Shown here: positions 46,122 through 55,104 of the stretch, one piece after another
How positions within the stretch are numbered: position 1 is the first letter of the stretch
How the letters are laid out: every line of letters begins with the position of its first letter
Origin: Gammaproteobacteria bacterium
GTDB lineage: Bacteria; Pseudomonadota; Gammaproteobacteria; Steroidobacterales; Steroidobacteraceae
Direction: 5' to 3'
DNA length: 64,000 nt
Assembly: GCA_028293765.1 (NCBI GenBank)
Contig: JAQGOG010000057.1
Coordinates: 102,342-166,341, forward strand
Translations under genes and position numbers: made by a program
Notes under the pieces: model-generated
What the model was told of the DNA's origin: nothing
Seen by the model: only the letters and a program-made list of their open reading frames with translations
The model's database searches: none

Positions 46122-46207
46122 CACTGCCTCACCAGAAAGGTGCAATGCAGGCCCGGAGCTTGCTGGTAGGGTCGCAAGACATCTGGCCGGCCGGTCGCGT
46201 GAAATCT

Positions 46208-47359
46208 ATGCATCTCGTCGATACGACCCTGTTTTATTCGCCTACGAGTGGGGGCGTTAAGCGGTACCTGTCGGCCAAGCACGCCTGGCTCCGTGCCCAT
46301 ACGTCGTGGGAACACACGATCATCGTGCCGGGCGAGGAAGATCACATAGAGCGTGGCGAGGTCTGCACACTCTCGGGCTACCCGGTTCCCGGCACGTTCA
46401 ATTACCGCCTGCCGCTCAACCCGCGTCGCTGGACCCGGCTCATAAGCGCGCTCGAGCCGACCCTCATCGAGGCTGGCGATGCTTTCCATCCCGCATGGGC
46501 GTCGTGGCACGTGGCGCGCCGTCTCGGCATCCCGGTTGTGGGCTTCTACCATTCGAACCTCCCACAAATCCTCGGTCGCCGCTTCGGCGGCGGCTTGACC
46601 GAGCGCACCATCAGCCGCTATGTCCGTTGGCTGTATGAGCGGTTCGACGTTGTATTCGCCCCCAGCCGGCTGATGTGCGAATTCCTGAACAGCATCGGGG
46701 TGCAGCACACGATGCACCAACCGTTGGGCGTGGATGCTGAGGTTTTTCACCCGAAACGCCGTACGCTCGGATTAAGGGACAAACTCGGGCTTGCGGCGGA
46801 TGCGCGCGTGCTCGTGTATGCGGGCCGCTTCGCCGGAGAGAAGAACCTTCCGGTGCTTCTGCAGGCATTCGCGCGTCTCGGATCTCCGTATCATCTGCTC
46901 ATGATAGGCGGTGAGCGCGAGGCGCGACCTACTTCCAACGTAACGATGCTGCCATACCGGCGCGATAGCCTCGAGCTCGCCGGGTGGATCGCGTCGGCCG
47001 ATGCACTCGTGCATGCGGGGACGAAAGAGACGTTCGGCCTGGTGCTCCTCGAGGCCATGGCCTGCGGCCGTCCGGTCGTCGCGGCGCGCGCGAGCGCAAT
47101 ACCGGAATTCGTGGACGAGAGCGTCGGAATGCTCGCCGAGCCCTGCAACGCCGACAGCATGGCGGAGGCAATCGCGGCTTTGTATGAGCGCGACATCGAA
47201 GCCATCGGTGCGACCGGCCGTGCCCGAGTGTTGCGCCAGTTCACCTGGAATAAGGCATTCCAGGCACAGACAAGCGCCTACGCGTCGCTCGTCGGCGTTC
47301 GACGAGTCAGCGTGCCAGAGGAGCGGCAAGTCATTGAGCTCCGCTCTCCGATGTCGTAG
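46208..47359 (+). CDS. GT4-family glycosyltransferase
   Basis: 383 residues with the GT-B fold. The N-terminus HLVDTTLFYSPTSGGVKRYL is an acceptor-side motif; VYAGRFAGEKNLPVLLQAF opens the donor domain, and GTKETFGLVLLEAMACGRPV contains the EX7E motif. It transfers a sugar from an NDP-sugar; acceptor unknown and no polysaccharide cluster surrounds it. The ATG at 46208 fits homologues best; ATG 46145 is better placed for a ribosome site (AGAAAGG) and would add 21 residues. Confidence 0.88.
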   Translation: MHLVDTTLFYSPTSGGVKRYLSAKHAWLRAHTSWEHTIIVPGEEDHIERGEVCTLSGYPVPGTFNYRLPLNPRRWTRLISALEPTLIEAGDAFHPAWASWHVARRLGIPVVGFYHSNLPQILGRRFGGGLTERTISRYVRWLYERFDVVFAPSRLMCEFLNSIGVQHTMHQPLGVDAEVFHPKRRTLGLRDKLGLAADARVLVYAGRFAGEKNLPVLLQAFARLGSPYHLLMIGGEREARPTSNVTMLPYRRDSLELAGWIASADALVHAGTKETFGLVLLEAMACGRPVVAARASAIPEFVDESVGMLAEPCNADSMAEAIAALYERDIEAIGATGRARVLRQFTWNKAFQAQTSAYASLVGVRRVSVPEERQVIELRSPMS

Positions 47360-47395
47360 CGGCATTCAGCGCACGATCAGCACGACACCGGAAAG

Positions 47396-47854
47396 TCAGC
47401 GGCGACGAAGAGACAGCAGCACGCGCTTGCCCAAATGGCTGGCAGCTAATGCAAGCACGAGCCGCCAAAACAGGCGTTTGTTCCAAGGTGTCGCGCGCGG
47501 CGGGATTGCACGATAAAACGCCGTGGCGATCTGTCGATGCAAATGGACAGCGGTCGCGTTGACGATCCATTCTCGCGGGGGACTGGAAATCCGATACAGC
47601 CCGACGCCGATCCGGTCCACTGTCGGATCCTCGAGTACGCCCGGCAAATTGTCGGGCGCGGCGCCGCTAAAGGCGAGCGACACCTTCTCTTCCGGGTAAT
47701 CCGTAGTCCAGCCGATCAGAGTGAGGCCGAGCGGGCTGAGAGGATCGCGACGGCAGCTCACTCCACGGTGGAATGTGGCGATCCGCTGCGGTTCGGCGCT
47801 CGTAGGCCCGCCGCGTGGTGGAAGTTGGTTTTCTGGTATCACCGTAAGCGGCAC
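47396..47854 (-). CDS. Hypothetical protein
   Basis: 152 residues, not recognised. Reads like a real protein: LGLTLIGWTTDYPEEKVSLA, DRIGVGLYRISSPPREWIVN and a basic, hydrophobic C-terminus (RLFWRLVLALAASHLGKRVL). No signal peptide. It follows the OsmC gene by 39 bases on the same strand, so it may be in its operon. Convergent with the GT4 gene. Confidence 0.6.
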   Translation of the reverse strand: MPLTVIPENQLPPRGGPTSAEPQRIATFHRGVSCRRDPLSPLGLTLIGWTTDYPEEKVSLAFSGAAPDNLPGVLEDPTVDRIGVGLYRISSPPREWIVNATAVHLHRQIATAFYRAIPPRATPWNKRLFWRLVLALAASHLGKRVLLSLRRR

Positions 47855-47893
47855 CGTCAGGACTGTTCTGCCACGCGCGTGAGCGCGCTTGTC

Positions 47894-48370
47894 TCAAGTA
47901 TCGTACAGGGGCTCGCAGCGGATGTCCGTCGTCACCGAGTTCGCGATGAAGCACTCCTCATGCGCTTTGTGATGCAGCTCGGCGAGTTGCCCGCGCGAGG
48001 GCTGCTTCTCTCCCGAAAAGGTCACACGCGGACGCAACGTCACGCGGGTTACAGCCGTCTTGCCGGCTGCGTTCTTACCCATGACGCCATCCGCCTCGTC
48101 CGCGTATCGATCGACGCGGAAGCCGCCTGCCGCGGCAACCGACAGGAACCAGAGCATGTGGCAGCTCGCGATCGAAGCGACGAAAGCCTCTTCCGGGTCC
48201 ACGGCGGCTTCCTGAGAAAGCGGCACTCGCACGACATGCGGGGATGATGACGCGGGAACCTCGATGCCGCCGTCAAAGTGCCACGAGTGGGCGCGGCTGT
48301 AACGATTATCGGTGAAGGCCGCGTCGCCGCGATCCCAACGGATTTGAACCTTGTATGCGTGCCCGGACAT
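47894..48370 (-). CDS. OsmC-family peroxiredoxin-like protein
   Basis: 158 residues. It opens SGHAYKVQIRWDRG and has VDPEEAFVASIASCHMLWFL with the OsmC-type reactive Cys, and HHKAHEECFIANSVTTDI with the second Cys. OsmC/Ohr-type proteins reduce organic hydroperoxides. The ATG at 48370 is preceded by GGGGGAGG, a strong ribosome site; an earlier in-frame start would add an unconserved 28 residues. Divergent from the permease gene. Confidence 0.9.
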   Translation of the reverse strand: MSGHAYKVQIRWDRGDAAFTDNRYSRAHSWHFDGGIEVPASSSPHVVRVPLSQEAAVDPEEAFVASIASCHMLWFLSVAAAGGFRVDRYADEADGVMGKNAAGKTAVTRVTLRPRVTFSGEKQPSRGQLAELHHKAHEECFIANSVTTDIRCEPLYDT

Positions 48371-48593
48371 GTGCCTCCCCCAAAGGCGCGCGACGGATCG
48401 CGTGCCAGCGCTCGATAGCCGTGATTGTACGGCCGGAAGCGCCTCAAGTAACAACTTGTCACCTCGAGACCCTCGGCTGTGGGGTCAACGTGCCAATCAG
48501 TGTCCATTTACGTTACGCTCTCGGTCCTGAGCGTCTTTGACCTGACTTTCGCGGTTTTTGCCTTGCCCCCTCATTGCGTGCGGATGGATTTGC

Positions 48594-50000
48594 ATGGGCT
48601 CATTCGATACACAACCGCGCCGCGACCTGACGCTGCTGCACGCCACCTCGCTCGTCGTGGGCATCACGATCGGCACGGGCATCTTCCTGAAGTCGGCGGT
48701 GATGGCGCAGGCCGTCGGAACGCCCATGCTCGTCCTGGCGGCGTGGGTCGTGGCCGGGATCGTTGCCATGCTCGGAGCTTTGAGCTTCGCGGAATTAGGC
48801 GCGCTGCTGCCCGATGCCGGCGGCGAGTATGTCTATCTGCGCGCGGCCTTCGGCGAGGTGCCGGGCTTTCTGTACGTCTTCAACAGCTTTCTCGTCGGCG
48901 GCGCCAGCATCTCCGCGTACGGCGCCGCTGTGGCGATATTCCTGTCTGACATCTACTCCTTCGGCAATGTGTGGTTCGAGCGGACCGTGCACGTCTTCGG
49001 TGCGAGCTACACCCTGCAGCTGGGCGTGCGGCAGCTCATTGCGGTGGGCGTCATCGCGCTGTTTGCGCTGATCAACTGCGCCGGCGTCATCCTCGGCGGA
49101 CGCGTACAGACCATTCTTACCGCTGCGAAGGTGCTCTCCATTCTCGGCGTTGCTGCCGGCGTATTTTTCTTCAGCGGGACGCACGACTGGTCGAACATTG
49201 CGGCACCTGCCGGCGCAGCGAGTGGCGGCTTGAGCGGCTTCGGTGCCGCGATGTTCGCGGCCTTGTGGGCCTATAGCGGCTGGCAGTTTCTGCCGATGGC
49301 GGCGAGCGAAGTACAACAGCCGGAGCGGAATCTGCCGCGGGCCATCATCGGTGGGACACTGCTGGTGCTGGCGATCTATATGTTGATCAACGTCGCCTAT
49401 CTGTACGCGCTGCCGCTGTGGCAGGTTGCCAGTTCCAACTCGACAGCCTACCCCGACGCGCCCTCCGTCGCTGCTCGAGCGGTGCAAACCTTTCTCGGCT
49501 CGAAAGCCGCTCCGATTGCGGCACTCATATTCCTCGTGTCCTCGATTGGCGCTCTCAATGGGACGATTCTCGCGCGCGCCCGGGTTCCATATGCGGCCGC
49601 GCGCGATGGTTTGTTTTTCGCGAGCTTTGGCCGCCTCAGCCCTCGTTCGAGGGTGCCTGTAACCTCGATCGTACTAGTGAGCATCTGGGCTGCGCTGCTC
49701 GCCGCCTCCGGCACGTTCGACCAGCTCACCAACATGGCCGTGTTGTCGTATGCGATCTTCTGGATTCCGGTCGTGCTGTCGGTCATCGTCCTGAGACGCA
49801 AACTTCCTGACGCGCCGCGGCCCTACCGCGTGCGGGGCTATCCGTACGTACCTCTCGTGTTCGTGCTCGTCATGGGGGGTATCGTCGTCAACGCGTTCAT
49901 CACGAGCCCGATCGAATCGGTCGCTACGCTGGTCCTGATCCTGATCGGCTTGCCGCTGTATCCCCTGTTCCGTGGCAGGGCCAGCCAGGAGCCCGCCTGA
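48594..50000 (+). CDS. APC-superfamily amino acid permease
   Basis: 468 residues with about 12 TM helices. TM1 contains LVVGITIGTGIFLKS, the unwound substrate-binding segment of APC carriers; WAYSGWQFLPMAASEVQQPE in the middle is typical of the LAT-like branch. Substrate is probably an amino acid. The ATG at 48594 is preferred; a TTG at 48558 would add 12 residues of low plausibility. Confidence 0.9.
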   Translation: MGSFDTQPRRDLTLLHATSLVVGITIGTGIFLKSAVMAQAVGTPMLVLAAWVVAGIVAMLGALSFAELGALLPDAGGEYVYLRAAFGEVPGFLYVFNSFLVGGASISAYGAAVAIFLSDIYSFGNVWFERTVHVFGASYTLQLGVRQLIAVGVIALFALINCAGVILGGRVQTILTAAKVLSILGVAAGVFFFSGTHDWSNIAAPAGAASGGLSGFGAAMFAALWAYSGWQFLPMAASEVQQPERNLPRAIIGGTLLVLAIYMLINVAYLYALPLWQVASSNSTAYPDAPSVAARAVQTFLGSKAAPIAALIFLVSSIGALNGTILARARVPYAAARDGLFFASFGRLSPRSRVPVTSIVLVSIWAALLAASGTFDQLTNMAVLSYAIFWIPVVLSVIVLRRKLPDAPRPYRVRGYPYVPLVFVLVMGGIVVNAFITSPIESVATLVLILIGLPLYPLFRGRASQEPA

Positions 50001-50020
50001 CCCAGGCAGGCTCGGCACGC

Positions 50021-50599
50021 TCAGACCGACTCGAGCTCCCAGATCGTGAAGGGCGCGTCTTTCTTTAGCCAGAAGCCGGCGCCCGCTTCGCAAAAATCAC
50101 GCCGCAGCCGCGTTCTATACCAGTCGCCGGTCCGCAGGTGTACGTTGGCATCCGTGCGCGTGGTGTCGCAGTTGAACTCCCAGTCGAGCCTGGTGAGCGC
50201 ACTGAAGTACAGCACCCCCCGGCAGAGCTTGCCGAAATTGGCGATCGCCCGACTGGCCTTCTTCGCGTCCAGGTATTGCAGCACGTCGTAACAGATCACG
50301 AGATCGAAAGGCGTCGAGGCGCGGTACTCCTCGAGCAGACCGTGCTCCCATCCGTACCGCTTGCAGAGGTACTCGCTCGTCTCGAGCCCGGTGTACTGCG
50401 CGCGCGGCAGCGACCGCAGCAGCGATGCGCGCAGCATCCCCGTGCCGCAGCCGGCATCGAGGATGCGACGGACCGGCAGACCGGTGTGCTCGGTAAAGGC
50501 GGCGATGAGCCGCGCCCTGGCCCGCATCTCCTTTCGGGTCGTCACGGCGGTCTGTGGGTCGAAGTAGAAGCGCTTGTAGTACTCGCGATCGAAAGGCAT
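50021..50599 (-). CDS. Class I SAM-dependent methyltransferase
   Basis: 192 residues. SAM motif I is ILDAGCGTGMLRASLL, motif II-like FDLVICYDVLQYL. N-terminal PFDREYYKRFYFDPQTAVTT. Acceptor unknown. The ATG at 50599 is preferred over an upstream start that lies among unconserved sequence. Convergent with the permease gene (gap 20 bases). Confidence 0.88.
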   Translation of the reverse strand: MPFDREYYKRFYFDPQTAVTTRKEMRARARLIAAFTEHTGLPVRRILDAGCGTGMLRASLLRSLPRAQYTGLETSEYLCKRYGWEHGLLEEYRASTPFDLVICYDVLQYLDAKKASRAIANFGKLCRGVLYFSALTRLDWEFNCDTTRTDANVHLRTGDWYRTRLRRDFCEAGAGFWLKKDAPFTIWELESV

Positions 50600-50684
50600 C
50601 GTTGAACGACGCTCCGTTTGACTGTCTGCCTTCGGACAGTATCGTACTTTCGAGGCGGCACGCTGTATCTGCCGCGCGGGCTCC

Positions 50685-51278
50685 CTACCCCGTGCCGTCC
50701 TTCTGAGCCGTGAGTCCCAGCTCGAGCAGCAGGCGCTCGGAATCGAGCGGCTTGGGCAGGCAGGCGTCGGCACCTGCCGCCAGGATCCGATCGACGTTCT
50801 CCGGGCTCGGAAAGCCGGTTACCGCCACTATCCGAATGTGATTGAGCGTCGGGCGCGCCCGCAAACGCCGGCAGACCTCGAACCCGTCCATGCCGGGCAT
50901 CATCAGATCCAGCACGAGAGCGTGAGGACGGAACGACTCCACCTTCACGCCAGCCTCGAAACCATCGTTGGCGATTTCCGTTTCGACCCGCGCGTCACGT
51001 TCCTGGATGAGGCCGGCTATGAGACGGCTGACGTTCGGGTCGTCGTCCACGATCAGGATGCGGTCAGGCCGGCCGGACTTGCGTGCGACCGGTGTTGCTC
51101 CCCGGCTGCGGGCAAACTCTTCGACGTCACTGAGGAGAAAGCGCCGGTGGCCGCCCGGAGTCGTCAGGGACCGGAGCAGACCGCGCGCCGCCCACTGCCG
51201 TACCGTCACCGGGTTCACCATCAGCAATTCCGCGACCTCGTTGGGAGTCAGGTGGGTCTTCTGCCTTGATTTTTTCAT
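50685..51278 (-). CDS. MerR/excisionase-type HTH fused to a receiver domain
   Basis: 197 residues. The DNA-binding part (about 8-60) has LTPNEVAELLMVNPVTVRQW and PGGHRRFLLSDVEEFARSRG. A receiver domain (about 72-190) follows with ILIVDDD, the phospho-acceptor Asp in LVLDLMMPGMDG, and Lys in CLPKPLD, all intact. So a response regulator with the DNA-binding domain first, the reverse of the usual order. No histidine kinase is adjacent. Confidence 0.9.
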   Translation of the reverse strand: MKKSRQKTHLTPNEVAELLMVNPVTVRQWAARGLLRSLTTPGGHRRFLLSDVEEFARSRGATPVARKSGRPDRILIVDDDPNVSRLIAGLIQERDARVETEIANDGFEAGVKVESFRPHALVLDLMMPGMDGFEVCRRLRARPTLNHIRIVAVTGFPSPENVDRILAAGADACLPKPLDSERLLLELGLTAQKDGTG

Positions 51279-51399
51279 GTTCCTGTTTTTCCGTGTCCCG
51301 GTCCGACACCGTCGGCACCGGACTCCTCTCCTGTCTGCATCGTCGCGCGATCCGCGAATCGCGCCCCCTTCAATTCGGCGGCAGGCAATGAGTCAATCG

Positions 51400-51429
51400 T
51401 TTATATCGATTTTGTCGATTCGAACTCAA
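51400..51429 (-). promoter_or_regulatory. Possible promoter of the HTH-receiver gene
   Basis: On the minus strand TTGAGT (51429-51424) and TATAAA (51405-51400) are spaced by 18 bases in an AT-rich stretch, about 120 bases before the ATG. Nearby repeated ATCG/CGAT units could be operator half-sites. Tentative. Confidence 0.4.
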
Positions 51430-51563
51430 AAAGATGAACAGAATCAGACGATTCCGATTTGACAGAATATCAGGAGAGACGGACGTTGCGCCGCCCCACA
51501 TGCTCTCAAAGCCACAAGATCTTCGACCTGTGGCGGTTTCCGGGGTCCAACCCCACCCAACTC

Positions 51564-53204
51564 CTAAGCGCGGAAGACGCGGTCGATGAGAGCCCCCAAA
51601 TCCAGCCCCCGCGGCAGAGTGCCGAAGGCGGCAGGCGGACCGGCGGAAAGACGCGAAGCCAGGAACGCCTGCGCGGATGCCTCCGGTCCGTACCCGAGAA
51701 GCACGGCCGCTTGCACGGCAAGCGCGATTCTTTGCGTGAGATCACGCGCGCGCAACTCGCCGTCAGTCGGGTCGCCCAACTCCATCAGCAAGTCATCGAC
51801 AAAACGATCGTAGCGCGCATCACGACCCTTGCTGCCCGACAGCACTGAGCCGAGTGCCTCTCGCGCGCGCGGCTCCCGCGAGAGAGCGCGCAGCACGTCG
51901 AGACACATGATGTTGCCCGAGCCTTCCCAGATCGAGTTCAACGGTGCCTCGCGATAGCGACGCGCTATTGGACCTTCCTCGATGTAGCCGTTACCCCCAA
52001 GCACCTCCATCGCTTCGGCACTCACCATCGGCGCGCGCTTGCAGACCCAATACTTCGCCACAGGAGTCAACACCCGACGCAGGAGGGACTCAGCTTCGTC
52101 CTCTTGGGCATCGAAGGCTCGCGCGAGTCGCATGACGAGCGCGATGTGCGCCTCGCACTCGAGCGCAACATCGGCGAGAACATTGCGCATCAGGGGCTGA
52201 TCGATGAGAAGGCGCCCAAATGCGGTGCGTTCTCGTGCGTGGTGAATTGCCTGCGTGGCACAGTGCCGCATGAGGCCTGCGGAGCTCACTGCATTGTCAA
52301 AGCGTGTGTAGACACCCATCTCGAGAATCGTCTGAATGCCGCGACCTTCCTCCCCTACGAGCAGGCCGTAAGAGGCTTTGAATTCCACTTCGCTCGAGGC
52401 ATTGGAATGATTCCCGAGCTTGGCCTTCAGCCGCTGCAAATACAGTGTGTTGACGCTCCGATCCGGCAGAAAGCGCGGCACGAAGCAACACGACAGCCCG
52501 CCGGGAGCTTGCGCGAGAACGAGAAACGCATCGCACATCGGTGCGGAGAAGAACCACTTTTGCCCGGTGAGACGATATTCACGCCCCGGCCCGCGCGCCT
52601 GCACGGGAACCGCAAGTGTTGTATTGGTACGCACGTCGGAGCCGCCCTGCCGCTCAGTCATGCCCATGCCCATCAATGCGCCCCGCTTGTCCACGGCCGG
52701 TGCGAATCGCGAGTCGTACTCGCGTGACAGCAAAAGCGGCAACCACTGGCCGAAATCCTCCGGCTGCCGCGCCAGTGTTGGAACCGCACCGTACGTCATC
52801 GTCGCGGGACACTGCGTACCATTCTCGACTTCGGCCCAAAGCATGTAGCCGGCCGCCCGCGCGACATGCGCGGCCGATGCGGGCTCGGACCAGGGGCCCG
52901 TATGCAGCCCTTCCGCGACGAGACGCCGCATGAGCTCGTGCCACGCGGGATGAAACTCGACCTCGTCGCGGCGGGCGCCGAACCGATCGAACAACTTCAG
53001 GACGGGCGGATTGCGATTCGCGGCATCGCCAAGTGAGAACATCTCAGCGGTGCCGAGCCGCTCGCCGAGCCCCATGATCCGGTCGTGATCGGCTGCGGAG
53101 CCCTCGCGGGCGAGCGCGTCGATTAGCGCGGGATTCGTGCGGAACAGGTTGTAATCGACCAGCTCGCTCGACTGGTTCGCTACGTCGGGTGTTGGAGTAT
53201 CCAC
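51564..53204 (-). CDS. aidB: AidB-like acyl-CoA dehydrogenase family protein
   Basis: 546 residues (E. coli AidB 541). Close sequence parallels to AidB include GERLGTAEMFSLGDAANRNP, LMGMGMTERQGGSDVRTNTT, CCFVPRFLPD, KLGNHSNASSEVEF, AMEVLGGNGYIEEG and NSIWEGSGNIMCLDVLRALS. AidB is a flavoprotein that binds DNA and is induced by alkylation. The GTG at 53204 is chosen: CGAGGG lies 9 bases upstream and the length fits; the frame continues upstream through unconserved residues. No ada or alkB gene nearby. Confidence 0.9.
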   Translation of the reverse strand: MDTPTPDVANQSSELVDYNLFRTNPALIDALAREGSAADHDRIMGLGERLGTAEMFSLGDAANRNPPVLKLFDRFGARRDEVEFHPAWHELMRRLVAEGLHTGPWSEPASAAHVARAAGYMLWAEVENGTQCPATMTYGAVPTLARQPEDFGQWLPLLLSREYDSRFAPAVDKRGALMGMGMTERQGGSDVRTNTTLAVPVQARGPGREYRLTGQKWFFSAPMCDAFLVLAQAPGGLSCCFVPRFLPDRSVNTLYLQRLKAKLGNHSNASSEVEFKASYGLLVGEEGRGIQTILEMGVYTRFDNAVSSAGLMRHCATQAIHHARERTAFGRLLIDQPLMRNVLADVALECEAHIALVMRLARAFDAQEDEAESLLRRVLTPVAKYWVCKRAPMVSAEAMEVLGGNGYIEEGPIARRYREAPLNSIWEGSGNIMCLDVLRALSREPRAREALGSVLSGSKGRDARYDRFVDDLLMELGDPTDGELRARDLTQRIALAVQAAVLLGYGPEASAQAFLASRLSAGPPAAFGTLPRGLDLGALIDRVFRA

Positions 53205-53457
53205 GGCTGTGAACCCTCGCGGCAGAGCGGCGACTGAGGCCCTTTCACGGCAGGATAGCGCTAAAGCGAGGTGCGGGCGCGTAAGTTCCCGCGTCGGTGG
53301 GCTCGCACGGTGGCAGATTTTCGGGGGAACCGGGGAACGCTGCGTCCGTTTTAAGTAACCGCCCACAGGGCTCGCGGGCGAGCGGTGCAACCCTGCGTTC
53401 AGACATGGCATCATTGGCTATTGCGTTGATGCGTTATCAGCAGTCGGAAGGTGAACG

Positions 53458-54069
53458 ATGCGGCGTACAAAGTGGAGCGCGGGCGTGTGGCTCGTTACGG
53501 CAGCCCTGATGGGGGCGACTCTGGCAGTGGCAGCGGATCCGCCGGCGGCGAAGAAGTCGGCCGCGGGAACGACGGCGGCCGCGAAATTCAAGCTGGTCAG
53601 CCCCGACATCGGCCAGGGCAAGACGATCGCCGCGGACCAGGTATTCAATGGCTTCGGCTGCAAGGGCAAGAACCTCTCGCCGGCGCTGTTCTGGAGCGGC
53701 GCTCCGGCGGGCACGAAGAGCTTTGCGCTGTCCGTGTACGACCCTGATGCGCCGACGGGCAGCGGCTTCTGGCACTGGGTCGTCTATAACATTCCGGCCG
53801 GCACCGAGTCGCTGCCGGCCGAAGCGGGCGATGTGAAGAAGAAGGGCATGCCGGTGGGCAGCGTTCAGGGGCGCACGGATTTCGGCACGTTCGGGTACGG
53901 CGGCCCCTGCCCGCCTCCCGGTAAGCCGCACCACTATTACTTTCGGCTGTTTGCGCTGAAAGTCGAGAAGCTGGATGTGCCCTCGGATGCGACCGCGGCG
54001 CTCATTGGCTTCAACATCAACGCGAACACGCTCGCGAAAGCCGAGCTGATGGGACTGTACGGGCGCTAG
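53458..54069 (+). CDS. YbhB/YbcL family (PEBP/Raf kinase inhibitor-like) protein
   Basis: 203 residues. A signal peptide at 1-25 (TAALMGATLAVAA), then a PEBP fold with LVSPDIGQGKTIAADQVFNG, NLSPALFWSGAPAGTKSFAL, VYDPDAPTGSGFWHWVVYNI and YGGPCPPPGKPHHYYFRLFA, the ligand-site motifs DPDAP and GP(C)PP. Periplasmic; bacterial function uncertain. It ends just before the phosphodiesterase reading frame. Confidence 0.92.
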   Translation: MRRTKWSAGVWLVTAALMGATLAVAADPPAAKKSAAGTTAAAKFKLVSPDIGQGKTIAADQVFNGFGCKGKNLSPALFWSGAPAGTKSFALSVYDPDAPTGSGFWHWVVYNIPAGTESLPAEAGDVKKKGMPVGSVQGRTDFGTFGYGGPCPPPGKPHHYYFRLFALKVEKLDVPSDATAALIGFNINANTLAKAELMGLYGR

Positions 54070-54070
54070 A

Positions 54071-54526
54071 GTCAAAATCGGCCTCATCTCGGATACGCAT
54101 GGACTGCTTCGCCCGGAAGCGCTTTGGGCGTTAGCCGGCGTGCAGCACATCATTCACGCCGGCGATATCGGCGGACCGGAGGTCATCGAGGCGCTTCGCC
54201 AGATTGCCCCCGTCGATGCCATACGCGGAAACAACGACAAGGACGCCTGGGCGGCGCAATTTCCGCACTCGCTGGCCCTCGAGTTCGAGGGTGTCCACAT
54301 TCACGTTCTGCACGATTTGAAAGAGCTCGAGGTGGAGCCCGCGGCGGCGGGGTTCCGCGTGGTTATCGCCGGACATTCACACAAACCGGCGGTCGTCGAG
54401 CGCGACGGCGTCCTTTTTGTGAACCCTGGCAGCGCCGGCCCGAGACGCTTCAGCCTGCCCGTGACGATCGGTTACCTGACAGTCGCGGCGGGGGACGCTA
54501 GTGCTGAGATCAAGCAGCTTTTGTGA
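54071..54526 (+). CDS. YfcE-type metallophosphoesterase lacking a canonical start codon
   Basis: The frame encodes KIGLISDTHGLLRPEA, HAGDIGGPE, GNNDKD and GHSHKP, all metal-site motifs of the YfcE/MJ0936 phosphodiesterase family, and ends at a TGA at 54524-54526. Upstream, an in-frame TGA lies at 54047-54049. Between it and the DTH motif there is no ATG, GTG or TTG. At 54071, where homologues start, the codon is GTC, one base from GTG. The first standard start is a GTG at 54140, after the first metal motif. So the gene is start-mutated, or initiates at a rare codon coupled to the TAG at 54067. 151 residues if counted from the GTC. Confidence 0.7.
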   Translation, partial: VKIGLISDTHGLLRPEALWALAGVQHIIHAGDIGGPEVIEALRQIAPVDAIRGNNDKDAWAAQFPHSLALEFEGVHIHVLHDLKELEVEPAAAGFRVVIAGHSHKPAVVERDGVLFVNPGSAGPRRFSLPVTIGYLTVAAGDASAEIKQLL

Positions 54527-54625
54527 GGCGCCCTGCGGTCTCGGCACGTGCGCTGCGAGCGCTATTGCCGGCGGCTGGGGTCGAGGGTAGGCTTCGACGC
54601 CGTGGTTGCACACTCTTCGGAAACG

Positions 54626-54796
54626 ATGATGTCTACTTCGCACGACGCCAGCGAGCGCCGTCCCGCGATTTGGCCTTGGCTGCTGATGCCACTGGTCGTG
54701 CTCATGATGTTTTTCATGCTGAAGCGCTTCCACACGATAAGCGCCTCGGGCGATGCGGAAGCCCGCGCATCCACGAGCGTGACCGCGGAACAGTAA
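54626..54796 (+). CDS. Small single-TM membrane protein
   Basis: 56 residues: a short polar start, then a membrane helix (WPWLLMPLVVLMMFFMLKRF) and a polar Ser/Ala-rich tail. Not recognised. Two ATGs, 54626 and 54629, are possible; a longer form from 54548 would add Cys/Arg-rich residues of low plausibility. It lies between the phosphodiesterase and rimO genes. Confidence 0.5.
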   Translation: MMSTSHDASERRPAIWPWLLMPLVVLMMFFMLKRFHTISASGDAEARASTSVTAEQ

Positions 54797-55104
54797 GCAC
54801 GCCCGTAGGTAGCCGGCCCCTGCGCTACGCACTTAGCCGCGCCAGCTCGCAATGGCACGGTCTTGTCGCTTGGCGGCCGCGCCTCTAATCATCTCGCACC
54901 GCAGGCGACCAGCGGGCTCCCCGCGCTTGTCCCAATTGACCGTATTGGCCATGCTCCCCGCGCGATAATCGTCCACGGCCGGGTTTCCCGGGTAGTGGTA
55001 GGATAGCGCCCCCTTTTTCGGACACCGCCTCTCTGCCGGCCGGCGGCGCGCGATCCAGCCGCGCGGCCCTTTCCGGCACTCGAGACCGCCTCCCACGCCA
55101 GATC
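54797..55104. other. 308-base gap upstream of rimO
   Basis: No coding frame supported. A TTGACC at 54936 and a GATAAT at 54964 are 22 bases apart, too far for a normal sigma-70 promoter; TAGGAT at 54999 has no matching -35. CCCCCTTTTT occurs at 55009-55018. No stable hairpin recognised. Confidence 0.35.
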
